Shown here: positions 32,599 through 45,400 of the stretch, one piece after another
Numbering within the stretch: the first letter of the stretch is position 1
Layout of the letters: every line of letters begins with the position of its first letter
Assembly: GCA_030765065.1 (NCBI GenBank)
Contig: CM060978.1
Location: forward strand, 54,340,421-54,404,420
Reading direction: 5' to 3'
Length of the DNA stretch: 64,000 nucleotides
From: Deroplatys truncata
Lineage: Eukaryota; Arthropoda; Insecta; Mantodea; Mantidae
Program-made: the position numbers and the translations under genes
Notes under the pieces: generated by a model
What the model saw: only the letters and a program-made list of their open reading frames with translations
Told to the model about the DNA's origin: nothing
Databases searched by the model: none

Positions 32599-33500
32599 AC
32601 TTTCTCTAGTACGTATATAAGGAGGGGAAGTATTGTATTCCACCCAAAAGTTCGATACCGAGATTTCACCGGAAATACATGTTTTGAGACCCCCTCAATC
32701 CAAGAAAAGCCGTTTTGGAAACATGTCTGTGTGTGTCTGTCTGTCTGTGAACAGCATAATTCAGAAACAAACAGTCGGATAAACACCAAAATTGCTATTT
32801 AAGTTCAGTATCTTCCAGAGATGCGACACGAAGGTTTTCAAGAGAATCCCCGCACCCCAGATTACCCTTTACATGGAAGATTTTTCGAAAACTTCAATTT
32901 TCTTAAAAATGGCTCTAATGATTTTGATTAAAATATCACATGTTTAAGATATTTTTATGACAAATAAAATGTATATCTTGAATTTTCCTGGAATGTCTCC
33001 AAAAGTAATCTACATTGTGAACGACTTTTGCATAACTGGTAAAACATAAGAGATTGACAAAATTTTACTACACTTAAAAAGTAGATCGCGTTAAAATACA
33101 CAATTTATGTCATACAAATTTTTTTTGTTGAGTGAACCATTTTCGAGATACTGCTTGTTATTCCTTTGAATTTTTCAATACTTATTTTCTCAAATGGGAA
33201 TTCGTTATTCATTTTCTTTTTGTCTTGGATATACAGAGAGTATTAATCTGTGGCAAAGAGAATGGTGCTGCACCTAGCAACCAGCTATTAAGAGATATGT
33301 CTACGCTTAAAGTCTACTGTATTTCTATATTGCCCTTACAAATACAGAACAAGGGGAACATAGTACACCTTAAGCGATAGTCAAATATTTTTAGTACTTA
33401 TCGCTATATGTAAAATGTAATTCTCTTTGCATGTCAAAAGATCGTTTCTGCAAATGTTTATCTAGATTAATATGAAATAGATGAAGAATAAGAGCTGAGT
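32599..33500 (-). repeat. Family H copy with an inverted inner segment
   Basis: ACTTTCTCTAGTACGTATAT at 32599, consensus block order to about 33345. Then AACAAGGGGAACATAGTACA with AAGCGATAGTCAAATA reads in the opposite orientation (33350-33435), and ATGTTTATCTAGATTAATAT returns to minus orientation. The TCTGATG end is missing. Confidence 0.8.
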
Positions 33501-34275
33501 GCATACGGTCGCCTCCTACTCGTTTTAATGCTCAAATACACGCTATGTTCCACTAAAACCATAATTACTCACCTCTCAAATATGGAGTGGAGGATACCAC
33601 ATTCCAATTGCCTTGAAGAATTGATCCACACGATCTCGATGGTCCGTATAGGCTTTCCTAAACATTAATTTCGCTAAATATCAACTGTAATGCCTCATTT
33701 TCCTTTCATACGTAGGAACTTACATACTAACCTCCCTCCAAGATCTTTAAATATTCTGCGTATGCACTCCAGAATCAAAATCGACAAAGTTGACCGAATG
33801 AGTTACAATTTAAAACACTGATTCACGTTTATAGCACCTTTAAGTCTCTGTATTACGCTGTTCCAAAAACCACTGATTTACAAAACGTATATTTTCTCAT
33901 TTTTTGTTGTCTAATACTGACATGATTCCGGCAACGAAATAAATTAACCACGGCACCACAAATGTTATAATATACATTGCCTACTTAACACACAGTGAAA
34001 AACTAAGAAATCTCTTAAACCTTCAAGCAAACGAATAAATTCAGTTTCTCCAACCCTACATCTTCCACACTTGCACAAAACAGGTGCCCTCACATCGTAA
34101 GATGTACTTACTACTGCCATTACATGTGCTTCAGATTTGTTACAAAAGTGCTTCAAACCTCAAAATAAAGAAACATCGTTAATCCTAACGAAACAATCGC
34201 CCTCTACTGACACAATACTACTTCGAAACAAAAACATCATGTTAATTAAGTATTAGCTAGTGTGGCGGTTTGCTT
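33501..34275. other. Unassigned sequence
   Basis: Nothing recognised before the family H array. Confidence 0.5.
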
Positions 34276-34281
34276 AAAAAA

Positions 34282-37200
34282 TCTGATGTGTTGCACTCAA
34301 TGACTTTCTCTACTCTTGTACAAACTATTTTTACAAACGCTTATTCTCCATATGCTTCATGTTAGTCGAGATGTCGAAATGTTAATCTTATTGCTAATTT
34401 TCTTGTAGATGCAAGGGGAATATTGTACGTTTTAAGCGATAGTCAAATATTTTAATGCTGGTTGCTATGTGGCGCATTCCATTCTCTTTGCATGTCCACG
34501 ACATAAAAAAATCTGATGTGTTACACTCACATGACTTTCTCTACTCTTGTACAATCTATTTTTACAAACGCCTATTCTCCATATGCTTCATGTTAATCGA
34601 GATATCGAGATGTCAATGTTATTGGTAATTTTCTTGTAGATGCAAGGGGAATATGGTAGCTTTTAAGCGATAGTCAAATATTTTAACGCTGGTTGCTATG
34701 TGGCGCATTCCATTCTCTTTGCATGTCCAGGACATAAAAAAATCTGATGTGTTACACTCACATGACTTTCTCTACTCTTGTACAATCTAATTTTACAAAC
34801 GCTTATTCTCCATATGGTTCATGTTAATCGAGATATCGAGATGTCAATCTTATTGGTAATTTTCTTGTAGATGCAAGGGAAATATGGTAGCTTTTAAGCG
34901 ATAGTCAAATATTTTAACGCTGGTTGCTATGTGGCGCATTCCATTCTCTTTGCATGTCCAGGACATAAAAAAAATGAATAACGAATGTGAGAAAAAGTAT
35001 AAGTATTGGAAAATTTAAGGGAATAACAAGCAATATCTCGAAAACGGTTTACTCAACAAAAGAAATGTATATGACATAAGTTGTGTATTTTAACGCGATC
35101 TACATTTTTTGTGTAGTAAAATTTTGTCTATCTCTTATGGTTTACCAGTTATGCAAAAGTCGTTCACAATGAAGAATACTTTTGGAGACATTCCCAGAAA
35201 ATTCGAGATATACATTTCATTTCTCATGACATTATCTTAAACATATGATATTTTCATCAAAATCGTTAGAGCCATTTTTGAGAAAATTAAAATTTTCGAA
35301 AAATCTTCCATGTAAAGGGTAGTCTGGGGTGGGGGGATTTTCTTGAAAACCTTCGTGTCGCATCTCTGGAAGATACTGAACCTAAATACCAAGTTTGGTG
35401 CTTATCCGACTGTTCGTTTTTGAGTTATGCTGTTCACAGACACACACACACACAGACACACACACACACACAGACACACAGACACACACACAGACACACA
35501 CACGGACATGTTTCCAAAAATGCTTTTTTTGGATTCAGGAGGTCTCAAAACATGTATTTCCGGTGAAATCTCGGTATCGATTTTTTGGGTGGAATGCAAT
35601 ACTTCCCCTACTTACTATACGTAGTAGAGAAAGTAAAAATCTGATGTGTTACACTCACATGACTTTCTCTACTCTTGTACAATCTATTTTTACAAACGCT
35701 TATTCTCCATATGCTTCATGTTAATCGAGATATCGAGATGTCGATCTTATTGGTAATTTTCTTGTAGATGCAAGGGGAATATGGTAGCTTTTAAGCGATA
35801 GTCAAATATTTTATCGCTGGTTGCTATGTGGAGCATTCCATTCTCTTTGCATGTCTAGGACACAAAAAAATGAATAACGAATTTGAGAAAAAGTATAAGT
35901 ATTGGAAAATTTAAGGAAATAACAAGCAATATCTCGAAAACGGTTCACTCAACAAAAGAAATGTATATGATATAAGTTGTGTATTTTAACGCGATCTACA
36001 ATTTTTGTGTAGTAAAATTTTGTCTATCTCTTATGGTTTACCACTTATGCAAAAGTCGTTGACAATGAAGAATACTTTTGGAGACATTCCCAGAAATTTC
36101 GAGATATACATTTCATTTCTCATGACATTATCTTAAACATATGATATTTTAATCAAAATCGTTAGAGCCATTTTTGAGAAAATTAAAATTTTCGAAAAAT
36201 CTTCCATGTAAAGGGTAGTCTGGGGTGGGGGGATTTTCTTGAAAACCTTCGTGTCGCATCTCTGGAAGATACTGAACCTAAATACCAAGTTTGGTGCTTA
36301 TCCGACTGTTCGTTTTTGAGTTATGCTGTTCACAGACACACACACAGACACACACACAGACACACACACACACAGACACACACACGGACATGTTTACAAA
36401 AATGCTTTTTTTGGATTCAGGAGGTCTCAAAACATGTATTTCCGGTGAAATCTCGGTATCGAATTTTTGGGTGGAATGCAATACTTCCCCTACTTACTAT
36501 ACGTAGTAGAGAAAGTAAAAATGAATAACGAATTTGAGAAAAAGTATAAGTATTGGAAAATTTAAGGAAATATCAAGCAATATCTCGAAAACGGTTCACT
36601 CAACAAAAGAAACGTATATGACATAAGTTGTGTATTTTAACGCGATCTACATTTTTTGTGTAGTAAAATTTTGTCTATCTCTTATGGTTTACCAGTTATG
36701 CAAAAGTCGTTCACAATGAAGAATATTTTTGGAGACATTCCCAGAAAATTCGAGATATACATTTCATTTCTTATGACATTATCTTAAACATATGATATTT
36801 TCATCAAAATCGTTAGAGCCATTTTTGAGAAAATTAAAATTTTCGAAAAATGTTCCATGTAAAGGGTAGTCTGGGGTAGGGGGATTTTCTTGAAAACCTT
36901 CGTGTCGCTTCTCTGGAAGATACTGAACCTAAATACCAAGTTTGGTGTTTATCCGACTGTTCGTTTTTGAGTTATGCTGTTCACAGACAGACACACAGAC
37001 ACACGGACACACTGACACACAGACATGTTTCCAAAAATGCTTTTTTTGGATTCAGTGATTCTCAAAACATGTATTTCCGGTGAAATCTCGGTATGGAATT
37101 TTTGGGTGGAATGCAATACTTCCCCTACTTACTATACGTAGTAGAGAAAGTAAAAATGAATAACGAATTTGAGAAAAAGTATAAGTATTGGAAAATTTAG

Positions 37201-37618
37201 CGGAATAACAAGCAATATTTCGAAAACTGTTCACTCAACTAAAGAAATGTATATGACAAATTGTGTATTTTAACGCTATCTACATTTTTCGTGTAGTAAA
37301 ACTTTGTCTATCTCATATGGTTTACCAGTTATGCAAAAGTCGTTCACAATGAAGAATACTTTTGGAGACATTCCCAGAAAATTCGAGATATACATATCAT
37401 TTCTCATGACAATATCTTAAACATAAGATATTTTAATCAAAATCGTTAGAGCCATTTTTGAGAAAATTAAAATTTTCGAAAAATGTTCCATGTAAAGGGT
37501 AGTCTGGGGCAGGGGGATTTTCTTGAAAACCTTCGTGTCGCATCTGTGAAAGATACTGAACCTAAATACCAAGTTTGGTGTTTATCCTACTGTTCGTTTC
37601 TGAGTTATGCTGTTCACA

Positions 37619-37656
<38 letters not shown>

Positions 37657-38520
37657 TGTTTCCAAAAATGGTTTTTTGGATTCAGGGGGTCTCAAAACAT
37701 GTATTTCCGGTGAAATCTCGGTATCGAATTTTTGGGTGGAATACAATAATTCCCCTACTTACTATACGTAGTAGAGAAAGTAAATAAATAACCAATATTA
37801 GAAGAAGTATAAGTATTGGAAAATTTAAGGGAATAACAAGCAATATCTCGAAAATGGGTCACTCAACAAAAAAATGTATAGGACAAATTGTTTATATTAA
37901 CTCGATCCACATTTTTGTGTAGTAAAATTTTGTCTATCTCTTACCAGTTATGCAAACGTCGTTCACAATGAAGAACATTTTATTTGTCATAAAAATGTTT
38001 TAAACATATAATATTTTAATCAAAATCGATAGAGCCATTTTTGAGAAAATTAAAATTTTCGAAAAATGTTCCATGTAAAAGGTAATCTGGGGTGGGGAAT
38101 TTTCTTACAAACCTTCGTGTCACATCTCTGGAAGATACTGAACCTAAATACCAAGTTTGGTGTTTATCCGACTCTTCGTTTCTGAGTTCTGCCGTTCACA
38201 AACACACACACACAGACATATTTCCAAACATGTCTTTTTGGATTCAGGGGGTCTGAAAACATATATTTCCGGTGAAATCTCGGTATCGAATTTTGGGGTG
38301 GAATACAATACTTCCCCTACATACTATACGTAGTAGAGAAAGTCAAAACAAATAACTAATTCCCATTTGAGAAATAGTATTGGTAAATTCATACAAATAA
38401 CAAGGAATATCTCGGAAATGGTTCGCTAAACAAGAAAACTGTATAGCACATAAAGTGTGTGCTTTAATGACATCTACATTTTTTTGTGTAGCAAAACTTC
38501 GTCTCTCTTTATGGTTTAAA
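34282..38520 (+). repeat. Modular head-to-tail array of family H (A-A-A-B-A-B-B-B-B-B')
   Basis: Module A (about 230 bp) runs from TCTGATGTG to GGACATAAAAAA: starts at 34282, 34512, 34743 and 35640. Module B (560-660 bp) runs from ATGAATAACGAA to GTAGAGAAAGTAAAAA: starts at about 34974, 35870, 36521, 37156, 37782 and, partial, 38343. Every junction lies in an A-run that occurs at the start, at the A/B boundary and at the end of a complete element. Each B has its own CA microsatellite of different length. Several frames of 65-110 codons cross the microsatellites and are not genes. Confidence 0.95.
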
Positions 38521-38657
38521 AAGAACAACTTTCCGCGGCTTTTTTAAGAAGTGTGAAATTAAAATAAGGCCTAAATCGAAACATTTTTAAAATTTAGGAG
38601 CTGCCATATAAGATCAGTTCATCCTTATTATCCACTTTTATTTTTAAAATGCTTTTT

Positions 38658-39501
38658 ACTATCTCTACTACGTACAGTAAGTAAGGGAAGTATTGTATTC
38701 CACCCAAAAATTCGATACCAAGATTTCACCGGAAATATGTTTTGAGACACCCTGAATCCAAAAACAGCATGTTTGGAAACATGTCCGTGTGTGTGTGTCT
38801 GTGAACAGCATAACTCAGAAACGAACAGTCGAATAAGCACTAAACTTGGTATTTAGGATCAGTATCTTCCAGAGATGCGACACGAAGGTTTTCAAGAAAA
38901 TCCCCCACCCCAGACTACCCTTTACATGCAACATTTTTCGAAAATTTTAATTTTCTCAAAAATGGCTGTAAAGATTTTGATTAAAATATCATATGTTTAA
39001 GATATTTTCATGGCAAATGAAATGTACGAGTATATCTCGAATTTTCTGAGAATGTCTCCAAAAGTATTCTTCATTGTGAACGACTTTTGCATAACTGGAC
39101 ACCCATAAGAGATACATAAAATTTTACTACCCAAAAAATGTAGATCGCGTTAAAATACACAATTTATGTCATATACATTTTTTTTGTTGAGTGTACTATT
39201 TTCGAAATATCGCTTAAATTTCCAATTCTTTTTCCCTTAAATTTTCCAATACTTATACTTTTTCTCAAATTTGATATTTATTTGTTTTTGTCCTGGTAAT
39301 GCAAGAGAATGGAATACTCCACATAGCAACCAGCTCTTAATATATTTGACTATCGCTTAAAGCCTACCAATTCCTCTTGCATCTACAAGAAAATTAGCAA
39401 TAAGATTAACATCTCGATTAACATGAAGCATATGGAGAATAAGCGTTTGTAAAAATAGTTTGTACAAGAGAGAGAAAGTCATGTGAGTGTAACATATCAG
39501 G
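38658..39501 (-). repeat. Family H copy nested in family H
   Basis: ACTATCTCTACTACGTACAG to CATATCAGG, 844 bp, inserted in the T-run of an AAAATGCTTTTT motif (38648-38657). A + family H end resumes after it (39502-39600: TTTTTTTATTGGGAGCAGCT, ATTTCCCTGGAATCTCGG). Same target site and relative orientation as the nested copy at 24435. Confidence 0.88.
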
Positions 39502-39601
39502 TTTTTTTATTGGGAGCAGCTCAAAACTATTTCCCTGGAATCTCGGTATCAAATTCACGTGGGATACAATACTTCCTATAGGTAAGCAGTAGAATAAGTA
39601 A

Positions 39602-40052
39602 AACGTGCGGAATATGGGTAAATGAAAGGAACTATCTGCGATAGTCTTACCTTTTATTCATGATATGGAGTTCTAACGAGAATTCTATAGTTTACCGAAT
39701 AGCACCATCGTTTTTTAACACATCGTGATTTAATAGAAATGATCTTAATGTTTACATATATGGCAAGGTTACACTAACTGTATATACAACCATCGCAAAC
39801 GTTGAATCCCACTCGCAGTCATTTTATAAGCTTAACTGTACAGTTAACAAAGAACAGGAAGTTAATCGTGGAATCGAACATGCGTTCTCTCCTTGACGTC
39901 CTGACGTATGTGCCTGTGTCACCTATAGCCAATAGGAAGCACGGTGAACTATGTGAAAGTAATCAGCAGAACTTATAGGAAGTAAAAAGCCTTAATCCAA
40001 TGTCAGCAAGTCTCAGTTGAATATTTATATTTAAAAAGTACTTATATTACTT
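39602..40052. other. Unassigned sequence
   Basis: Nothing recognised. Confidence 0.5.
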
Positions 40053-41530
40053 CCTCTACCACGTACCAGTAGATAGAGTAAGTATTGCAAACCACCCAAA
40101 ATACATGTTTGTGGCCCCCTGAATACAAAAAAATTCTGATGCGTTGCATTCACAAGAGTGCACTTTCTCTACTCCTGTACAAACTATTTTTACAAACGGT
40201 GCAAGGGGAATATCGTAGGCTTTAAGCTATAGTCAAATATTTCAAGAGGTGGTTGCAATGTGGAGTATTCCATTCTCTTTGCATTTCCAGGACAAAAACA
40301 AATGAATACCGAATTTGAGAAAAAGTATAAGTATTGGAAAATTTAAGGGAATAACAAGCAATAGTTCACTCGAAAATAGTTCACTCAACAACAAAAATGT
40401 ATATGACATAAATTGTGTATTTTAAAGCGATCTACATTTTTTGTGTAGTAACATTTTGTTTATCTCATGGTTTACCAGTTATACAAAAGTCGTTCACAAT
40501 GAAGAATACTTTTGGAGTCATTCCCAGAAAATTAAAGATATACATTTCATTTCTCATGAAAATATCTTAAACATATGATATTTTAATCAAAATCGTTAGA
40601 GCCATTTTTGAGAAAATTAAAATTTTCGAAAAATGTTCCATGTAAAGGGTAGTCTGGGGTGGGGGGATTTTCTTGAAAACCTTCGTGTCGCATCTCTGGA
40701 AGATACTGAACCTAAATACCAAGTTTGGTGTTTATCCGACTTTTCTGAGTTATGCTCTTCACAGACACACACATAGACAGACAGACAGACACACACACAG
40801 ACACACACACAGGGGGACCTCAAAACATGTATTTCCGTTGAAATCTCGGTATCCAATTTTTGGGTCTAATACAATACTTCCCCTACTTGCTATACGTAGT
40901 AGAGAAAGTAAAAACGAATAACGAATTCCCATCTGAGGAAAAATATAAGTACTGGAAAATTCAAACAAATAACAAGGAATATCTCGGAAATGGTTCACTC
41001 CACAAAAAATATATCACATAAATTGTGTGTTTTAACGACTTTTACATTTTTTGTGTATTAAAATTTTGTGTATCTCTTACAGTTTACCAGTTAAGCAAAA
41101 GTTATTCAGAACGAAGAGGACTTTTGGGGACATTCCCAAAAAAAGCAAGATATATTTCATTTGCCATGAAAATATCTTAAACATATGATATTTTAATCAA
41201 AATCCTGAGACACATTTTTGAGAAGATCAAATTTTTCGGAAAATGTTCCATATAAGAGATAGTCTTGGGTGGGGGATTTTCTGGAAAATCTTCGTATCGC
41301 ATCTTTGCAAGATACTAAACCTAAATACCAAGTTTGGTATTTATCCGACTTTTCGTTTTTGAGTTATGCTCTTCAAAACACACAGACAAACACACCTTTT
41401 TCTAAAAAGCTGTGTGTGTGTGTGGGCGCGCGCGCGTGCGTGTGTGTGTGTGTGTGTGTGTGCACGCGCGTGTTTGTCTGAACAGCATAAATCAAAAACT
41501 TTGTATTTAAATTCAGTATATTCAGTGCCG
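40053..41530 (+). repeat. Compound family H locus (small inverted piece, full copy, extra B, inverted end)
   Basis: 40053-40130 is a minus-orientation end with an internal deletion. 40137-40910 is a + copy (TCTGATGCGTTGCATTCAC to GTAGAGAAAGT). 40917-41405 is an extra B module joined at the A-run (CGAATAACGAATTCCCATC). 41406-41530 is a minus-orientation piece starting in the microsatellite and reaching TTCAGTATATTCAGTG. The last junction joins two copies tail to tail at TTTTTCTAAAAAGC. Confidence 0.82.
41411..41472. repeat. Alternating purine-pyrimidine tract (GT/GC)
   Basis: About 60 bp of GTGTGT, GCGCGCGCGC and again GTGTGT with GCACGCGCG, broken only by one GGG. It is the only family H microsatellite here with a CG-rich core. 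Confidence 0.95.
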
Positions 41531-42470
41531 TACTTTTTGGTGATAATGATTTTAAAATTCCGTCTTTCATTTTACGAATTTCGCGTTTTTGAGTTGATAT
41601 TTAACAAAATTTCGTGATAAAAATACTTACGTTGCGCATTATGACGAAAAAGTATTAATGTACCTTACACTGTACGTACAAAAATAATATCACATATTAA
41701 ACATAATATGTATGCAAGTAAATTATATTATCATATCCTCATCATCATGATATCATCTAGTTGATTCTATATAAATTTAACTCAGCTGCTAATCGTAAGT
41801 TAATTTAAGGATCTACACCTACAGCCTAAGACAAAATAAAAGAGCAACAAACACCCAGAGAAAACAGTGCGATTCGGAAAATGTCGGAAGCATTTCCTGA
41901 CTCTGCGTTCACAATACACGATTTAATACCACCCTGCGTGCATTTCGAAAAAGTTCAAAAGAATGATACGAAAAAGAAAATTTCTGAAACAATAAAGAGG
42001 ACTGTTCCCCTATTTTAGTAAGATTACTAGGTTTATGATTAGGGGGAATTTTATTTAAATATATTTTAATTCTTATTGTATTTATTATTTATTCAAATAT
42101 CTTATGTTAGAGTATAACACTGAAGTTAAGTTGTGAAATGTGTGTGTGCTGTAGCTGGATGAACCTGGGTTCTAATCTTTCGCGTATGTTTTTAAATTTT
42201 AATTTGTTAAATATTTGGCAATGCCGGATGTTTTCCATGCATAGGGCATGTATTAATTTTAAGATTTATGCATAAAAACACAAACAGATTATCTTTTCGT
42301 TTTCAAAATAAGTGCCAAATTAGTAGGAATTCTAAAGTGAAGAACTAAACCAAACATTTAATTTACTTAATACTGCGTGCGCAAACTTTCTGCCCCATTC
42401 TTCAGCGATGAAGGCGCTGCCGTGATCATGCGCGCCTACCTCATAGTCTTGAAATTCTGCATGTTATGTT
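41531..42470. other. Unassigned AT-rich sequence
   Basis: No gene seen. A GGGTTCTAATCT word near 42168 resembles a box B but has no matching box A. Confidence 0.45.
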
Positions 42471-42474
42471 AGCA

Positions 42475-43480
42475 ATCATATGGCTGAGCGCACATATAAA
42501 GACGAAGCTACAAGGAGATCCCCTCTTACGTTAGTGAATGTTGCTGGATACTCTGTGTCGCAGGCTGCAAGACACTTGAAGTGCCTATACCTATGGCTAC
42601 GAGGGGGGAGCGGTTAACCAGGGGAGGGATTGTTCGTCATCAACCTGTTTCGGGTAGAAAACGTTTTTCCACTCCTCAGTAGGTCTCTGCACTTCTAGAA
42701 GAGACAGACAGCAATCTCTTCCAGCATGAGTCTACAATAAGAAGTAATTCTAATTTTCCTGGGTCGAATAGCACAGCCACAGTAGTTACGTTTGACTAGA
42801 GCAGGGCTCTTTGCCCGATGGCATCTAGAAAGCAGCGTCTTACTGACAATCACAGTTTATGTTGCAACGCATTTGCAGAAGAAAATAGCATAACCGGAAT
42901 AGGTTTATATTCACAGACGAGGTGACATTTCCATCTACAAATCGTGGAGAACAATTTGTCTACCGCCCAGAGGAAAACATTACGACACAAAATACGTGGC
43001 ACAAATGGATCGCCAAGGTCGTGTATTTGTGTCGTGTTGGGACTGGATATCATAAGATTGTCTAGGTGTGTTGTGGCAGCTTGGTGATACATTAAAACAT
43101 ACCAGCAGTATTAAGACATCCTCGAAAACATCATGGTTCCGTCTGTAAGAACTAGATATCCCGGTGGAATAACTGAATTCCAGCAGGATAACCATCCTGT
43201 CCCCACGAGTCAGCAGGTTTCAAACTGGTTCTCGCAAAGACAAGATATCACGGTGATTGACTGGCCTCCTTCCTCATCAGATTTGAATCCTATTGAAAAT
43301 GTGTGGGAAGAGGTGAAGAAAGTTTTGGAGACAAATTGACCTGCATTACAACACAAGACAAAAGAGGTTTTGTTGGATGAAATACCGGATGCTTCCAAGA
43401 AAGTATCCTCTCGTGAAAATTTAATTAGGTATTTTATCATCCATGTCCCATAGAATGAGGACAGTAATAGAAGTAGAGGG
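42475..43480 (+). pseudogene. Tc1-like transposase, heavily broken
   Basis: Reads in pieces: MAERTYKDEATRRSPLTLVN then VAGYSVSQAARHLKC (helix-turn-helix), FIFTDEVTFPSTNRGEQFVY (first catalytic aspartate), QMDRQGRVFV, EFQQDNHPVPTSQQVSNWFS (second aspartate, 43167-43220), then VIDWPPSSSDLNPIENVWEE (third catalytic residue and the Tc1 PxSxDLNPIEN signature, to 43310). Many stops and frameshifts. No terminal inverted repeats were found by eye, so the element's limits are open. The best preserved stretch is the 68-codon frame at 43133-43339. Confidence 0.85.
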
Positions 43481-43659
43481 TTTACACACACGACATTAAG
43501 TGAACTTTTATTTTTATATTGCTTTTTTTTCATTTAGGACTATAATGTTTACTTATTTCTTATTTAGTTTGAAAACGAAAAGGAGAATGTTTCAGTTTTT
43601 ATGTGTGAGCATAAATGCCTTGAAATCAAATAAGCCTCAGCAATTGGAAACTATAATAT

Positions 43660-43890
43660 GCGTAATTAACATTTGAGTTTCTCTGAAAAGAAAACTAAAA
43701 TTATGCTCCGTAAAGGAACCTCTGTAGGCCTCATTACTACGTACCTACTTAAAACCGCTCGGGTATCAGCGCATATTCAGTACTTGGGACTCGATATGCA
43801 AGGTGACAATAGAACCAAGCTAAAAGCACGCGTCCCGAGACACCATTGTGAACCGGCCGCGGAAACGATTTGGACTTTGACAAATATACG
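43660..43890 (+). pseudogene. LINE polyprotein fragment (region after the RT palm)
   Basis: FSEKKTKIMLRKGTSVGLIT, then TYLLKTARVSAHIQYLGLDM and GDNRTKLKARVPRHH, then AAETIWTLTNIR. The spacing FSxxKTxxMLxKG...IxYLGLxMxxD...H......A...L..I is that of R1/I-type LINE reverse transcriptases just after the catalytic core. Short, and without the YxDD box. Confidence 0.5.
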
Positions 43891-44273
43891 CTTCGAGAGT
43901 CTGCTCATTTCTTTATGGGTGTACATATGTATGGAATAATGCACTTAATTCCTGTTTACTTCAGCTATTTACTCAATGTCATCATTAAACTGCAACATAC
44001 GACAAGTTACAATGTTCTCATATTTCATGGAACATCGCTTGTCAGCAACTACTAAATGAAACTTGGAAGAGAATCTATCCTGTCCGCATTTGAGATTTGT
44101 AACAAATGGTTATGCGGTTTTGATTAAAACACCGTATATTTAAGATATGATAAATAAAGTGTATTCTGAATTTTCTAGAAATAGCTTGTGAGGTCATCTA
44201 TTCGAAAGGAATTTTGCATAATTTTTTATAACTGATAAACCATAAGAGATAGACAAAAACGTACTGCATACGT

Positions 44274-44835
44274 CACCGAGAAAGATGGCTCCGGCGGTTA
44301 TGTCTGTGGCCCGCATTCGGGAGGTCCCGGGTTCGATCCCCGGCGCCCGCCCACTCTAGCCTATGGGTTTTTCGTGATTTCCCCGGGTCGACAGACGAAT
44401 GCTGAGGTGCTTCATCTTCTACCACGATTCTCATTCCTCTCATTTCCTGTATCCATCATCTTCATTATTATCTGTTTCAGATCAGGACCAAGCGACGGTG
44501 TTCGGCGGGTTGCGGCTGGGCGGTGGCTTGCGCTCTGTGAAGGTTTCTTTCCTGGCGTCGCTGCAGTACCACTCAGAGGACTCTCCTCAGCATGGGGCTC
44601 TGCTCCGGGGTAGCCTGGAAGTTGGTGGCTTGTGGGCAGGGACCGTGTGGTGTCGAATGCGTTCTATCTGGAAACGTTAGTGACCCCATCCATGATTGCG
44701 CCCGTCGGGTCTCTCACCTCATCCCTTCCTCCCAGGGGTCACGTTGGAAGCACAATGGGCCGACTGGCCTGCGGGTGGTGTTCTGCCCAGTTCCGGGGCC
44801 CCTCCGTGGTACATACCTTTACCTTTAACTTTTAC
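44274..44835 (+). repeat. SINE-3, longest copy, tRNA-headed
   Basis: Head ACCGAGAAAGATGGCTCCGG with a box A-like segment and a perfect box B GGTTCGATCCC (44330-44340). The body includes GCCTATGGGTTTTTCGTGAT, AGCGACGGTGTTCGGCGGGT, CTCCCAGGGGTCACGTTGG and CCGGGGCCCCTCCGTGG, and ends GTACATACCTTTACCTTT. At about 560 bp it is long for a SINE. G+C is well above its flanks. Open frames inside it are incidental. Confidence 0.8.
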
Positions 44836-45124
44836 AGAGACATCTTTCCATTTTCTTACAAATGGTTGTAATGGTTTTGATTAAAAACCGTATATATAAG
44901 GTATAATGAAATGTATTTTGAATTTTCTGGAAATAGCCTTTGAAGTCCTGTATTCGAAAGAAATGTAGAATTGTTAACTTCTAGTCCTATCGTATGCTTA
45001 TCCTTTTATGCCTAACATGAAACCATTTCTGTGAACACTGATGTCAATTAACAAAAGTATATCGAAAATTAAGATTTTGCAAGAATAGTTTGTAGAAATA
45101 TGGGGAGGAGTGGCAGTAGAACAT

Positions 45125-45365
45125 ACGCAATTAGACCGCAATGGCCCTTTTTGCTTCTAACGTGACCCCTGGGATGAAAGGGGAGACCCGAAGGGCGACG
45201 ATATCCGGACGACGATGTGCGCTAGCAAGAACGGGGTCCCTAAATATCCCAGCATTGGCCTAACGACCCGGGGATACCACGAAACAAAACTATGGTCATA
45301 GTAGTAATCGAACCCTCTCAAGTGCGAGCCTCACTCGTTACCGCGAAGCCATCTCGCTCGGTAGA
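45125..45365 (-). repeat. SINE-3, partial copy
   Basis: Minus strand: head GAGCGAGATGGCTTCGCGGT, a box B region (GGGTTCGATTAC in minus reading), and a 3' block with CCCAGGGGTCACGTTAGAAG in minus reading. A duplication of GAGGAGTGG brackets it. Confidence 0.75.
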
Positions 45366-45400
45366 GGAGTGGGTAGAGAAAATCATATGAAATAATTTTC

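Larger units (their letters stand above)
44085..45400 (-). repeat. Old family H copies split by two SINE-3 insertions
   Basis: 44095-44272 and 44838-44985 both carry the GGTTTTGATTAAAA...TTTTCTAGAAAT/TTTTCTGGAAAT region, so two diverged copies or a duplication flank the first SINE. 45000-45117 and 45366-45400 (GGGTAGAGAAAATCATATGA) are the TCTGATG side. The second SINE-3 is flanked by GAGGAGTGG on both sides. Confidence 0.65.

Noticed and set aside
44280-44345. Functional tRNA gene
   Set aside because: Box B is perfect, but the segment cannot be folded into a full cloverleaf and is followed by a long shared body; it is the head of SINE-3. The heads of SINE-1 and SINE-2 were rejected in the same way.
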